This document shows, in pieces, positions 1 to 10,518 of a stretch of 64,000 bases of DNA; the stretch's first letter is position 1; the number at the start of each line of letters is the position of its first letter. The notes under the pieces were generated by a model. That model was given only the letters and a program-made list of their open reading frames with translations, did no database searches and had not been told where the DNA came from. The DNA comes from Diploscapter coronatus (Eukaryota; Nematoda; Chromadorea; Rhabditida; Rhabditidae). The position numbers and the translations under genes were made by a program. The stretch lies in the NCBI GenBank assembly GCA_964036155.1, contig OZ038423.1, forward strand, positions 33,123,249-33,187,248, given 5' to 3'.

Positions 1-136
1 GACTTCTTAAAACTCGCAAATCGACCCGCAGAAAAAATAGTGCACCTTTTCGAGAGAGATAAAGAAGATATGCTCCTTTTCTCTCGATACGACACGCTAC
101 TGTCTCTGCGGATCGATTTGCGAGTTTTGAGAAGTC
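1..136. repeat. Family A inverted-repeat MITE, copy 1
   Basis: Two arms of about 33 bp pair: the left end reads GACTTCTTAAAACTCGCAAA and the right end is its near-perfect reverse complement, closing with TTTTGAGAAGTC. The loop contains CTTTTCGAGAGA and CTTTTCTCTCGA, also shared with the other copies. It lies in the KDM4 intron that leaves the window, so its left flank and target duplication cannot be read. Confidence 0.85.
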
Positions 137-167
137 TGGTCTTAGTCCAAGCCCTTGAATGACTTAC

Positions 168-1884
168 TCTGGGAAATGTGAGGATGATTTCGTTCTCCCT
201 ATGCATCATTGTTCCATACTTGATGTCATACTTCTTCAGGAACTCGGGAGTGGCCACAGCGAATTTGTGACGAAGAAAGGCCTTGCAGTGCTTGAATTCG
301 TTGGGGAAGGTGCTGGCCATAATTCGCTCGAATCGCTCTGCAGACTCGGGCGCGATTGCGAACCAGTACTGAAGAGTCGAACAATGAGGAATTACTCTAT
401 CGAAATGATAAACCTTTGGAGCCCCGTGCAGCAAGTAGTTGATCGAATAGAGGTCCATGTCCTCGATATGCCACGGGAACATTGCCTTGTACATTCCAAA
501 GTACAAAAACACTGTGTTCACGCCTTTGATTCGCTGAATTCCCAAAGAAATTATTCATTCCTACAAATTCAACTCACCCCATCCGACTTGGTTTCGTCGA
601 GAATTGTGCCCAAACAATTCATGTTGATTTCCTTGACATTCTTGGCATACAGCGATCCCTCTGTATCTGCGCCGTATATGGCTTCACGATCGAGGATGTT
701 TGCGAAGAATTCCCTAAAATCGACTTTCATAGGACCTCTAGTAGTTACCGTCTTCTTTTTCTTCTATATACTATTCTCAGAAAACAAAGTGATAACTGCA
801 AGAAGGTGGTGATGCAAGCTACAGTGAGCCGTTTTATAATTTCTGCAGTAAACTCGTCTTACTTCTCGATTTCGACGGGATCGCTCATTTCGAGAGCTGC
901 AGGCAGCGGCCTGAATTTGGCAGAAGTGGCCAATTTCCTGTAATCCTTGGCCTTCATCTGGTCGCTGTAGACACTCAGCACGCGAGTGAATGTTTCCCGT
1001 TCGCCCTCGAACTTTTCGACGACAGGGCTGAACTCACAATATAGCCTTGTTAACTAGACCAAGCAAATGAGCTTACTTCTCGAGCAGATAGTCGTTTGCA
1101 TCGCGGAAATCCGACTTGAGCTGTCCGCGGGGATTCCACTCGGGCGGAGGGACCACCTTGACGATGCCACACAGCCTGTGTGCCCCTGTCCTCTCGATCA
1201 ACTCAATCAGATAATTAAAGTCTCTGATTTGCTTCATGGTCGGATAGTAGACCAGAATGGGCACTGTGCCTGTGGGCGTGTGAACGGGATGTTGCGCGCT
1301 GCAATCAACATTGTCTAATGTCTGTCTTCTGGGTGGTAATTTTGAAACGACGTGATGATGTGAGGACGTGAGCTCCAGTTAGGGATAGGGCAATGAGAAA
1401 GTAGGCAAAAAATAGTGTGGGAAAAGATAGCTCACGTCCTCACGTCATTTCTCAGTTGTCCTCCTGAATTCACAACTCACGATGCGTATTTCTCGGTCGT
1501 TCCATCGGAATACCGAATGCACTCGTCCGCAGGAATGTGGCTGTCGAATTGCCCCTTCCTTCTCGTACTCGATCCACTCGACTTGGCGGCTGTGCTCTCG
1601 CAAGACTGTCCCTTGTCTCCCAAGCTATATTATTCTGTTAATTCAGGGGGAACAAGTCGTAAATCCCACCTCAATTTCAAAGGACCTGACCCCTGGCTGT
1701 CGACTGTGGAGGGGGAAGAGGAATCGATCGTTAGAGTGAACCTCGAAGAAGAGCATAGAGGAATGGGAGGAATGGCTGTTGAGCTGGAGGAGAGGGGCAG
1801 GACGGAGGAAGAGCAGGGCATTGTGGCTGCGTCTGTCTCGGACAGGGGCAGAAAAGGAGAAGTAGTGGAAATTGGCTCGATCAT
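168..1884 (-). CDS. jmjd-2: KDM4/JMJD2-type JmjN-JmjC histone lysine demethylase, N-terminal part (3' end off the window)
   Basis: Expected to be an Fe(II)/2-oxoglutarate oxygenase removing methyl groups from histone H3 K9/K36 in the nucleus. Exons on the minus strand: 1670-1884, 1481-1624, 1077-1298, 863-1027, 578-713, 414-533, 168-368 (401 codons, all phases agree). The JmjN domain begins VPILVYYPTMKQIRDFNYLI and contains GAHR and VVPPPEWNP. The inter-domain piece has the family pattern KAKDYRKLATSAKF. JmjC starts IYGADTEGSLY, and WHIEDMDLYSINYL carries the first His and Glu metal ligands; KK and FLRHK follow. The exon stops at LTFPR, so the third ligand (the His of the GFNHG-like region) lies outside. 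A Ser/Thr/Pro-rich extension of about 130 residues precedes JmjN, where vertebrate KDM4 has about 13. The start is the first in-frame ATG. Two introns carry inverted-repeat elements. Histone specificity is inferred from family only. Confidence 0.93.
1340..1453. repeat. Family B inverted-repeat element, copy 1
   Basis: Arms GATGTGAGGACGTGAGCT and AGCTCACGTCCTCACGTCAT are reverse complements around a spacer of about 50 bp. It sits inside the KDM4 intron between exons 2 and 3. The same arms recur at 9349-9437. Confidence 0.8.
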
Positions 1885-2332
1885 TCAGACTAAACGAGGT
1901 ACAGTAAAAGTGCAAAAAAATTCTTTAAAAAATGAAAACAAGAAAAAAAATAAAGAGGATAAAAACCCTCGCCAAATTGATCAAATTATGCAAAAGGGGA
2001 TGGCAAGTTGCATAAAGTGGTCAGGAAAGATAAGGAGAGGAGAGAGGGTGGAGGAAATTAGCAGGTGGATATGATTGCTGACTGCTGATTGCGCACATAT
2101 CCACTGTCTGCCTCTCTCCATCTCTCTCGCTGTTTGTCTGCGAGATAGCAGACATACGTGCCAGAGAGAAAGGAAGCATGCTTTTCTTCCCTTTCATTCG
2201 CTCTCCCTTTAATTTTTAACTACGTGTTTAAACGCAGAGTACGCTGTTAACATTCGCAGTCGTTGTACGGATAGTGGGATATTTGGATTTTCTTAATTTT
2301 ATCGCGCAAAATTCAGAATTGGCTGCTGCAGA
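1885..2332. promoter_or_regulatory. Divergent promoter interval between KDM4 and TEX10
   Basis: No coding exon is visible. The interval separates two divergently transcribed genes and holds pyrimidine-rich CTCTCTC runs near 2105-2130 and a short imperfect hairpin (GTCTGC...GCAGAC, about 2138-2154). CTGCAG just before the TEX10 ATG could be an acceptor for a 5' intron or a spliced leader. The promoter role is inferred from position only. Confidence 0.4.
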
Positions 2333-4256
2333 ATGAAGAATGCGAAGAAAAAGAAGAAGGAAAACGAGGATTTCAAGAAGGTCAAGCTGAAGGTCGGCAA
2401 GAAGCTCAAGAAGACCAACACGACCGACACCACTGTCAAAGGTAACGGAAAATAGAGAACAAATGGATGTGAAAATCGATTGCAGCGAAAAAACTCGTAC
2501 TGGTGAGCCAATTGAAGGACAATGAAGCGAGTGCAAAAGCTGCCGACGAGCCACTCACAAAGAGGAAGCAATCGATCGAGGACATCTGTAGGCAGTTGGG
2601 ACATTACAGTAAGGTGGGCAGAATGAGTTATTCAGTTGAATTCCCACTTCTCAAAACTCGACTCGCAGAAAAATCGCGGCCTGTTAACACAGCGCAAATT
2701 AGTGCATTGTCGCTGTCAAATTGAATTTTCCCTAAGAATTGCTAGCGAGCATTGTTTCAAAATTCTGTAACCCATTTCTCATAACCACAGGTGTCCTCTA
2801 TTAAGAAATAGGCTCCAGAATTTGAAAAAAATGTCCGGTAAGAAATCTAGGCGAAAAACATTTGCAAAGAGATAACGTACATTAGTGAAGCTAGAAAATT
2901 CAGCTCTATGCACAGCTTGACAGACCGTGAAATCGGGGGAGCGGTCATTACGCACAAAAATTTTTTGTGCGCAATGGCATACACCCGTGAAATCGTACGC
3001 CTTTTCGAGAGAAAAAGAAGACATGCTCTTTTCCTCTCAATATACTTTTTCTTGCGGATCGAATTGTTAAAGGTCTGTTTAAATTGAACCTGTCCGTATT
3101 GCAGAGCGTGAGGAGAGACGCCTTGATCGGCCTCAAGCAGCTCCTCTCTTCGCGGCCAGACTTCGTCCACTCACATCTCCGCTCGCTCATTCCTGCAGTC
3201 GCCAGGCTTATCAGTGATAATGTGAGAATTCGGAGAAGAACAAGGAATGAATCAAACTGACTGTTCCTTGCAGACGAATACGGACGCGACAACAGCAACT
3301 CTCCGCGCGTTGCTGCAGCAGATGTGTCGAGTCCCTGTCGATGTGCTCCGTCCCCACTTCCCTCTCCTCGTCACTCATATTCTCAGAGCTCTTTCTCACA
3401 TGGAGATCAGGTCCATTTCAATAATCAATCAACTCAATAAACCCCCTTGCAGTGTGCGGAATCTGTCGATCTCGATTCTCTCGCAGCTGTTGCAGTCACA
3501 TCCCTCCCTGTGCAGAGGCACTGCAGACCTGTTCACCTACTTCGTCAATTTGCTGAGCAGCTCCAAGCGGCCCAACTGGAATTCGCCTCATTTCCTCGAG
3601 ACAATCGGACATTTCATTAAGGCTCGCTTTCCACAAACAAACATCAATTATGTTCTGAATATTTGCAGGCGCATCAACTCAACACGACTGCTGAATTCAA
3701 CACGATCGAAGCCAATTTGAACCTTGAAGATGGAAAAATGGACAGAGCGATCAACTTACTGGAGGTTTATCGAAATGTAAGCAATTTGTGACTAGGACTA
3801 GTGCAATGAGAAGGTATGTGTCCAGTCAGACCCGTTCTACCTGCCCGTGCTGACGAGTACGTCCTCTGCTCTGTCGCCATTCGAATGCGCAGCCAATCTG
3901 ATCGCCCTCAGTCAGGCAGTCACTCCCTTCGTGGCCGCTTCCATTATGGACGATACGAGTGGTGTCTTCCTCGATTCCACGCTCTCCGTCGTTCGACAGT
4001 TCGGGAAAGCTGTACAAAACAGAAGATGCTCTTCTACAGAGGAGACGCAATTCAAAGTGAGTCGTTTTTACAGAAGAATCGAGAATGAAGTGAATGTTTG
4101 CAGAATACACTGAAGACGCATTGGGAAGTGGTGCTGAAAGCTGCAGAAAAGAGAAAGAGCAGAAGAATCACAGAGGCAGTTGAATGGGTCAGACAACTTG
4201 GCAATAATGGCAGGCAGAAACTGAAGAAGAAGAAGCGGTTAGCTGTTATCGAGTAG
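2333..4256 (+). CDS. TEX10: TEX10/IPI1-family ribosome biogenesis protein
   Basis: IPI1/TEX10 works in the Rix1-type complex that matures the large ribosomal subunit in the nucleolus and nucleoplasm. Exons: 2333-2441, 2486-2613, 3105-3221, 3274-3410, 3453-3621, 3669-3776, 3826-4056, 4104-4256; 383 aa with consistent phases. The basic N terminus (MKNAKKKKKENEDFKKVKLK) is typical. The diagnostic segment is DICRQLGHYSK-SVRRDALIGLKQL, matching the family's helical-repeat start, followed by LLQQMCRVPVDVLRPHFPLL and VRNLSISILSQLLQ. The C terminus is again basic (QKLKKKKR). It is much shorter than vertebrate TEX10 and closer to yeast Ipi1 size. The intron 3622-3668 would need a GC donor (GCTCGC); reading through it reaches a stop, whereas splicing restores the frame. 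The 492-bp second intron holds family A remnants. Confidence 0.88.
2645..3076. repeat. Degenerate family A element remnants in a TEX10 intron
   Basis: The left arm CTTCTCAAAACTCGACTCGC is at about 2647 and a right half at about 2993-3076 (CTTTTCGAGAGAAAAAGAAG ... TGCGGATCGAATTGT). They are separated by about 300 bp that contains a small perfect hairpin, CGCACAAAAATTTTTTGTGCG, at 2951-2971. This looks like a family A copy split by later insertion or divergence. Confidence 0.6.
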
Positions 4257-5227
4257 GATTGTTTTTTCTTATCAATTTTTGTTGATTTACTTATTGTTGT
4301 TGAAAATGCAAGAAACAATAAACGTTCGTTTTTTCTTGTACAAGTCCAACCAATACTCCCTTCATCTGAACTTGAACTCTCTTGGAATGGGAATGATTTT
4401 TGGCGTCCGTGCTCTCTTCTATTTATGCCGTTTCCATTCCAGACCTTGCTCTAATTCATTTAGTTCAAATTAGATTGAGTTGGACAGCGAATTTACTACA
4501 CGATTTGCCCCACCTGTTGGCTGATTGAATTTGTGCGGCTTTTTTGCAGAGATATTCGAGATATCCTTAGGAAAAACCCGTAGTATTCAGGCGGGAAAAT
4601 AGCATTAAAATAGGTTCTACTGTAAGAGTTCGATGGGATTAGTGAATAAGTGAAAGATTAGAGGAAGCAGAAACACGAGAGAGAATGACGAATGAAAAGA
4701 GCCTTCAAAGATTAGATAATATCTGCTTCAACGTACACATTCATATCTCACCATCATCTACTCATGCTCGCAATGATATCCTCCATCCTTCCTTTCGTAA
4801 ATACAGAATTTCCATCTCAAAATATCAAAACAGCTGACTTCCGCTCTCACTTTATGCTGATTATCATATTTCCGGTCCTATCTGCTCATTTTCATCTGCA
4901 GCCTTATGTCTGGCAGTTTGTATGTTTCGACAACAAATGTACAAAACCTGATCGAAGCATTAAGCAGAATGAGGCGGTGCGTCACCAGCCTTGATATTTC
5001 CAGACTTGGAGAGGAATGTCTTCATGTACAAATTCTGTTTTCCTCTCTCGTTTTTGTAGTTCGTTCATATTAGTTTTGGAGAGCAAATAAAATCGGTCAT
5101 TTTCATTTTCATTTTCATCTTCATTTCCATATTGATATACTTTTGGAGAAGTTCGAAATCACTCACCCAAATGTCATTTCAGACTCGAATCGACTCGATC
5201 GGTGGGTTCCCCTTTGCAGCAACACGA
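4257..5227 (+). other. Intergenic stretch after TEX10, upstream of the secreted orphan
   Basis: No convincing exon is visible. AATAAA at 4317-4322 is a good polyadenylation signal for TEX10, 61 bp after its stop. The tail end (5095-5130) is a run of TCATTTTCATTTTCATTTTC-like hexamers, a small degenerate tandem repeat just ahead of the next gene. Confidence 0.5.
4317..4322 (+). terminator. Polyadenylation signal AATAAA of TEX10
   Basis: A canonical AATAAA hexamer lies 61 bp downstream of the TEX10 stop codon and is followed by a T-rich stretch. Confidence 0.6.
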
Positions 5228-5916
5228 TGCCCTTCCTTTCCTCTCTCCTCCTCCAAATGGCTGCCTTTCTGCTGTTCTTCGTCGTTCTCCTCACTGCCTG
5301 TGAGTTTGAAAGTTTCGAGCTCAGACAACCATATTCATTCATTTTTACCTCATTTTTCTGTAGTCAATTTTTACTCCTATTCATATCCTCTTACTTTCTG
5401 TTTTGCTCCTTTCAATTAGTTAATCCTGTTATATGCTGGGTTTGCCTTGTTCCCCCAGCCAAAGTGCGTCATCCATCTGCTAGTAGTTTGTTTTCCTCCC
5501 GATTGCTCTATCTCCAAAACATCTAAGTGTTTGTGGCTGATATTCACGTGTTCCGTTCAGATCCGTTTGCCTCGCTAGACGATGTGAGGGCCGTTGACTT
5601 GGAGGATCCCCGTCACTATTACAATCTCGATTATAATAGAATTCCTGAGAAAACGCAGAGGGAAGAGAGACTCAATTCGTTTCTCAGGCAATCGGTGAGT
5701 GGAAAAGTGAAAAACATGCAAAATTGTAGTAAGGAGAACGAGAATTGCATTGTTAGAATTTAGCAGTTGCGTTATCATAAATTGGACATGAGCGGATTGC
5801 GTCGACAGATGATTAACGACGTGGGGGCGATCTACGACAGAAAGAACAAACAAGCAAATGCTAAACAGACTACTACATTCGAAATGAAGAACGATCTTTC
5901 ATCGCCAACAAAGTAA
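5228..5916 (+). CDS. Small secreted protein, unknown family
   Basis: I do not recognise this family. Exons 5228-5300, 5561-5694 and 5767-5916 give a 118-aa product with consistent phases. The first exon encodes a signal peptide (MPFLSSLLLQMAAFLLFFVV then LLTA). The mature part of about 94 residues has no cysteine and is rich in charged and Tyr residues: an acidic start (LDDVRAVDLEDPRHYYNLDY), an Arg/Glu-rich middle (EKTQREERL), then LRYHKLDMSGLRRQ. It could be a secreted propeptide, but no clear amidated neuropeptide (G-KR) unit is present. Exon 2 and 3 borders have good GTGAGT and TTAGCAG-type sites. An alternative start is the in-frame ATG (MAAFLL) ten codons later. Confidence 0.55.
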
Positions 5917-6034
5917 CCACATAAATTATCTATTTCTATCTATAGCTATACTACTACTATGTCTATTTTGTAATGAAGTAATGTTAACAGTTTTATTCTT
6001 CGACTTATAAACTATTGGACCAACAAGTTGCGAT

Positions 6035-6173
6035 CAGGCGTTGGGACGTTTTTCACCGCGAAATTTGCTCATCATCTCTCGTCCCATTATTAAGGTAGTA
6101 ATTGCAAAGCTGAGTAGAATAAATTCACACCGCATAAGGGATAATTGCGGCGGAAAACGTCCCAACGTCTGGT
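6035..6173. repeat. Family C hAT-like MITE, copy 1
   Basis: The termini CAGGCGTTGGGACGTTTTT and AAAACGTCCCAACGTCTG are inverted repeats beginning CAG and ending CTG, as in hAT elements. Flanks GTTGCGAT and GTTTCGAT look like an 8-bp target duplication with one mismatch. It abuts the 3' end of the MsrA gene. Confidence 0.8.
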
Positions 6174-6181
6174 TTCGATAT

Positions 6182-7142
6182 CTAATGGCAATTCCTGGGA
6201 TCTCCACCTGCCAATGCAAAGTCGTGTATCTTTTTGACAAGCTCGTCACTCAAGTTGTGCTCCTTTTTGAGTTGTTCTAGCTCAGAAAAATCCGTGTAAC
6301 CAGCCGCGTAGGCATTCAACTAAATTTGCAGAGAATTGCCTAGAGAATATGGGGGAAATGGGCAACTTGGAAAACCGCGAAACCACGAGAGACAAGAGCC
6401 ATTGAGAAGCAGTGTGAGAAAAGAACACCTAGCATCTCCCACACCCTACCCTAATCCTATACTATTTCCCCATGTCTTGTGTCTCGTGGTCTCGCGGTCT
6501 CGCGGTTTCCAAAGGCTGGGGGAGACTGACTTTTGTAGCGAGAAGAGAGTCGGCCACTTGCTCGTCTGTCAGATGGAGCGACTCGAAAATGTCCCCTTTG
6601 CATCTGAGCCAGTACTTCTGATGGTAATCCTCAGCCTGATAGAACACATCAATCGGCTCTATGTATGTCTCGATATCCTCGTGTTTCTTCTCTTCCCTTT
6701 GCTTTGTTTCTTCAGCAATCTGCAATTTCTTTCTTTTCCTTCTCCCTCTCCTCTCCTTCTCCTTGCCTTTTTCTGCTCATCATTCGCATAGAGAATGGCA
6801 GATTGGTACTGTTTCTTCCGAGGGCCAACAGGGTCGTGATGGCTCCAGAAGAAGTCCACCAATTCCCTGTAGGAAAGCACAGAAGGATCAAATTTAACTT
6901 CAGTGACTTCTAAACGGTTCATTTTGACGACTTGCCACCTCCCCGCTCACCAGTATGGTCTGCAATGCCTTTGTAGGTTGGATTCTTCGTCTTCCCACCA
7001 GCATAGCCAACTCGCGTGTTGTGAACCCCTTTGAGCTGAAAACAGGAATTCGTATGATTGACACGAGACATAAGCGAACCTTTGCAAAGACGGATTCGCC
7101 CCAGAAGCACTGCATGCCGAAATAGGCCTTTTCCAAGCCCAT
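6182..7142 (-). CDS. msra-1: Peptide methionine sulfoxide reductase A (MsrA)
   Basis: Reduces methionine-S-sulfoxide in proteins and free methionine, using thioredoxin. Minus-strand exons: 7080-7142, 6951-7035, 6767-6909, 6531-6719, 6182-6319; 205 aa, phases consistent. The catalytic motif CFWGES follows AYFGMQ, with Gln where most MsrAs have Gly (GCFWG). KGVHNTRVGYAGGKTKNPTY, HTGEVTEVKFDPSVLSYREL, FFWSHHDP, QYQSAIL and AEDYHQKYW are all MsrA signatures. The C terminus (LNAYAAGY, then KIHDFALAGGD) resembles the metazoan form. Intron 6720-6766 uses a GC donor (AAG/GCAAGG). The last intron (6320-6530) contains a large inverted repeat. The gene lies downstream of MTCH on the same strand, 770 bp apart. 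No signal or mitochondrial presequence is evident. Confidence 0.95.
6356..6520. repeat. Inverted-repeat element in an MsrA intron (family D)
   Basis: CTTGGAAAACCGCGAAACCA at the left pairs with TCGCGGTTTCCAAAG at the right, and the arms extend inward through CGAGAGACAAGAG and TCTTGTGTCTCG. The repeated GTCTCGCGGTCTCGCGG at 6487-6508 looks like an internal 8-bp duplication. I see no second copy in the window. Confidence 0.75.
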
Positions 7143-7911
7143 TTTTAGTCGAGCAGCCGTCGAAAAACGAAGAAAAGACGTCTGAATTGGAACAAGGGTT
7201 TAACAATGCAGAATTGTAGTGCATGGTAAGCAGAAATGGTCAATAAAGAGAGGGCCTGAGACTGGCTGATAAGAAATGAAGAAAATGGTCAGCTGGAGGA
7301 AAGGGGAGAAGAGAAATAAAGGCTACGCTACGATATGGCCCTCTTCATTCCTCTTCTTCCTTCTCTTCGAAGGAACAGTCTGATTGCCAAAATTGCCTTG
7401 TTTGCATCAGAAATCGCACAACAAAGTAAGCAATATTCAATTCTGTCTGTAACAGAAAAAATCAACAATGTCACTGACTTTCATAAAAAACCAGTTAAAT
7501 CATTTTATTCACTTGGCAAAGATGATCGTTCAATGAAAACTCTAGTATGTTTTCTAGTCGACCTTCTAAAATGAACCTGACAAAACACAACTGCATAATT
7601 CTATTCCAATCGCTCAACTACAAAACCTCAAATAAAATAATTGTCATTACGAAAAAGGAAAAGCTCGTACACTTTTCATCTTTCTCCGAGTGATTCTCAT
7701 CAATAAAAGCTTGAAGATGATGATAGATGTTTAAAGGGAGAATATGATTTATCTCATTTCTAACTAAACAAAAAGGAGATTACTGGGGGTATTATGAGAT
7801 AGTTAGAATTTCACAAAATAAGAGGGAATAGCTAGAACTAGAAGCAGAACAACCTGAAGAAGAGGAGAGTCGATCGCTCGATTGCTGACTGGGTTGTCGT
7901 CTATGAAAGTG
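7143..7911. other. Spacer between MTCH and MsrA
   Basis: No exon is supported. The stretch is AT-rich, with CTTCTTCC/TTCTCTTCGAAGG near 7343-7372 and scattered A/T runs. At 770 bp it is longer than typical nematode operon spacers, so co-transcription with MTCH is not supported by distance. Confidence 0.4.
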
Positions 7912-10218
7912 TTATGCGAAGTACTTGGTGGAAGCATAGAGCTGTCTGTCTGCACCGACAGTGACTGCGCCAGTCTGCTCGCGAAGAAACAGACGAGCGC
8001 CGCGTTTGAGGCCGTGCGGATGGAGATAGTCCCACGCGTTGTGCCAATTCGAGAAGGTCGGCGAGTAGGGCAGGAACGAGACCGCAAGACCTGCAAATTG
8101 ATAAATCACCAAATCGGTCATCCAAAAAGAGGAATAAGAGAAATCTACATGTGTGGACTAGAGTATCATATCAAGAGAAAAAAGAGCATGTCTTCTTTAT
8201 CTCTCGAAAAGGTTACTACTTTTTTGAGAGTAGAGTTCTGAGAAGATTTTAGATGAAAGGCGCCTTTTCGAAAATTCTGCTGTTTCACACGAAGCGCATA
8301 CGAAGAGGGATGGGGCATTATTCATCTGCACTCGTTTGGAAGAGATAAAAATGTGAAAATCCACGGCTATCCCTTTGTATGCTGTTATGTTGCGGAATTC
8401 TGAGAAGGCACATCTCATCTCAATAACAGTCTGCATTGCTTCTTCAGCATTACCTGATCCGACAACGCCCATCACAGTGCTGACGACGCTGTACGGGTGG
8501 CCGAACGAGTTGAGCACGAATGGAATGGCCGCGTGCACGAATGTGCGCAGATCCTTCAGCTCCTGAAATCACCATTTCATTTTCTCTATTAAAATTGCGA
8601 TATTTTATAAGACCTCTCAAAATTCAATTCATAAATCGACTCCAGAAAAAGTGCGTGGTATTGAGAGGAAAAGAACATATCGTCTTTCTCTCTCTCTCTC
8701 TCGAAACTATGTGCTATTTTGCGGGTCGAATTTTGAGAAGTCGGTTTCACCGGGCTTCTTGAATAATACGCAGGAAACGCGGACACACACTCGAAAAGGA
8801 TAGACCTAACCGATGAAAACTAGGATGAAAATAAACAAGGATAGGATATGGTCGAATCATCTCATGAATTCATAATGACGCCCACAAAATCGTGGTGCAC
8901 ATTTTGAGACCAAGGTTAGCCTACCACCGTATCACATCCCTATTCATAATGGAATGTTCGAGATGTGTTCTTCTGAAGCGTGTGCCCATGTGCTCTTGAT
9001 TTGGTTGACTTGCCTTCTTTCCCTTCTCGTTCTTGACGTTCTCGATGACTCCACTGCGCAGAATGGCTCGCTCCATGGCCCAAATGCCGAAGTGAACTCC
9101 AAAAATGACGATCGTCTCACCCACAATTTGGGGCACGAGGCCACTGAAATGAATAACCACATAGTGGAGGAAGATGAGTTGTGAAATTCAACCTGAACAG
9201 CCCGCCAGGGCCCTCCTGCAGGCCGATGAGTCGCAGCGAAGGGAACACACTGGTGTATTTGGTCTCGTTGCCAATCAACTGTGCGATTTGTCTGATCATC
9301 ACGACTGCAAACGGACAATGCAATTGCTTTGGAAGAAGCGAATGTAAACGGCAACTGAGAAATGACGGGACAACATGAAGACGTGAGCTATCCTTTTCCA
9401 CTATCATATCTAACTAGCTCACGTCATCACGTCATTTCAAAATTGCCAACGTGAACAGACCAGTGAATGGTCTCGCGGCAGTGACGGCCACACAGCGGAT
9501 GACCGTGTCCCTCATGGCGTGTCTGAGAGCGCGTCTGAAGGAGTCGTGGTCGGTCAGATCCTCCTCCTCGACGTCCTCGTTCTCCTTGGGTCCTCCAATG
9601 GTCGGGTAGTGCGTATCGATGAACTGCGTGGCCTTATGCGCGGCAATGCCCTGCACGGCCAGTCCCACCAGTGCGCTGTCGATGCCCGTGAACAGCACCT
9701 TCGCTCCACGGTCCTTGGCCAGTTGATGGACTGCAAGTGTGATGGGTTGAATGAGTGAATAAATGCATTCAGACCTAGGCAGAGCTTGAGTCAAATTTTC
9801 CGCTAAAATTCTCATGCGTACCTCTTTGTTTATCATTTTCTATTATCGAAAAATCTGTCAAGCATACCCTCGTCCCCTAAAATGTCTTGAACTGGTTGAA
9901 AGTCTGCCTAGCTAGGTCTGAATGCATCGATGCATTGAGAATGATGACTGACTGTAGCTGAACACATTGGGCAGGAAGTAGGCGTTGCGGCCTGCGCAGA
10001 TGAACACTCTGCCAGTGGACAGGGGAAAGGGTTCATGACCCAGTTGGATGAGAGTGCGCGCGGCAGTCAGCGGGTGCGTCACTCCAGCGGCCACACTCTT
10101 CAGGGCCAGGCTCTTCACGAATTTCTCCTCAAACAGTCATTCATTGCATTGTACGTTGTACAATGTGCATTTTGCAGACCTCTTCCGGAGACAGAACGGC
10201 CTCGCGATTCTCTGCCAT
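7912..10218 (-). CDS. mtch-1: Mitochondrial carrier homolog (MTCH1/2-type outer-membrane insertase)
   Basis: MTCH proteins are SLC25-like and sit in the outer mitochondrial membrane, where they insert tail-anchored and alpha-helical proteins. Minus-strand exons: 10180-10218, 9953-10127, 9461-9730, 9193-9304, 9014-9143, 8454-8562, 7912-8090; 337 aa, phases consistent. Family matches include AAGVTHPLTAARTLIQLGHE with FLPNVFSY, then AQLIGNETKYTSV, GLVPQIVGE, HPYSVVSTVMGVV and LPYSPTFSNWHNAWDYL. An acidic loop (NEDVEEEDLTDHDS) is inserted before the second carrier-like repeat. The exon 2 acceptor could be GAG/GAG or GAGGAG/, giving one Glu more or less. The intron ending at 9013 starts with GCAAGT after AAG, a GC-AG intron. 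Three introns carry family A or B elements. Confidence 0.92.
8172..8246. repeat. Family A half-element in an MTCH intron
   Basis: AGAGCATGTCTTCTTTATCT, TCTCGAAAAGG and a terminal GAGTTCTGAGAAG match the right half of the family A elements. The left arm is missing or very diverged. Confidence 0.6.
8611..8743. repeat. Family A MITE in an MTCH intron
   Basis: Left arm GACCTCTCAAAATTCAATTC and right arm GGGTCGAATTTTGAGAAGTC enclose a GAGAGGAAAAGA...CTCTCTCTCTCGAAAC core, as in the copies at 1-136 and 25441-25558. Confidence 0.8.
9349..9437. repeat. Family B inverted-repeat element, copy 2
   Basis: GAAATGACGGG...GAAGACGTGAGCTA at the left pairs with TAGCTCACGTCATCACGTCA at the right, the same arms as at 1340-1453. 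It is inside the third MTCH intron. Confidence 0.75.
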
Positions 10219-10518
10219 TTCCGTCGCAGAAATGTGCTGCTGAAAATATAAATAAAGTGAAGAAGAGAACGCAAAGAGTGAAAAGCAGAAGAAACAGAAC
10301 GAGTTGTAAATAGAGCGGGCAAATCGATATGACAAGGAGAAGAGAAGAGAGGAAAATAGAGGGTCAACGACTTGACAGAGATAATTGGGATAGAGCTGGG
10401 GTACGAGTAAAGAGCAATTAAGTGATAACTAGGCTAATTATCGATAGTTAACGTAGAAAAAGCGGGAAAATGATGCAAAATGAAATGAATCGGAATGCAG
10501 CCAATACATGCAATGTAA

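Noticed and set aside
159..812. 217-codon open frame on the plus strand over the KDM4 exons
   Set aside because: It is the antisense shadow of three JmjC exons; the minus strand carries the family motifs and proper splice sites.
1415..2074. 219-codon plus-strand open frame
   Set aside because: It overlaps KDM4 exons 1 and 2 in antisense and has low-complexity Glu/Lys composition.
4764..4994. 76-codon plus-strand open frame
   Set aside because: It has no splice partners or recognisable motif and lies in a promoter-like spacer.
7335..7574. 79-codon plus-strand open frame
   Set aside because: No family resemblance, no signal or domain, and no flanking splice sites in an AT-rich spacer.
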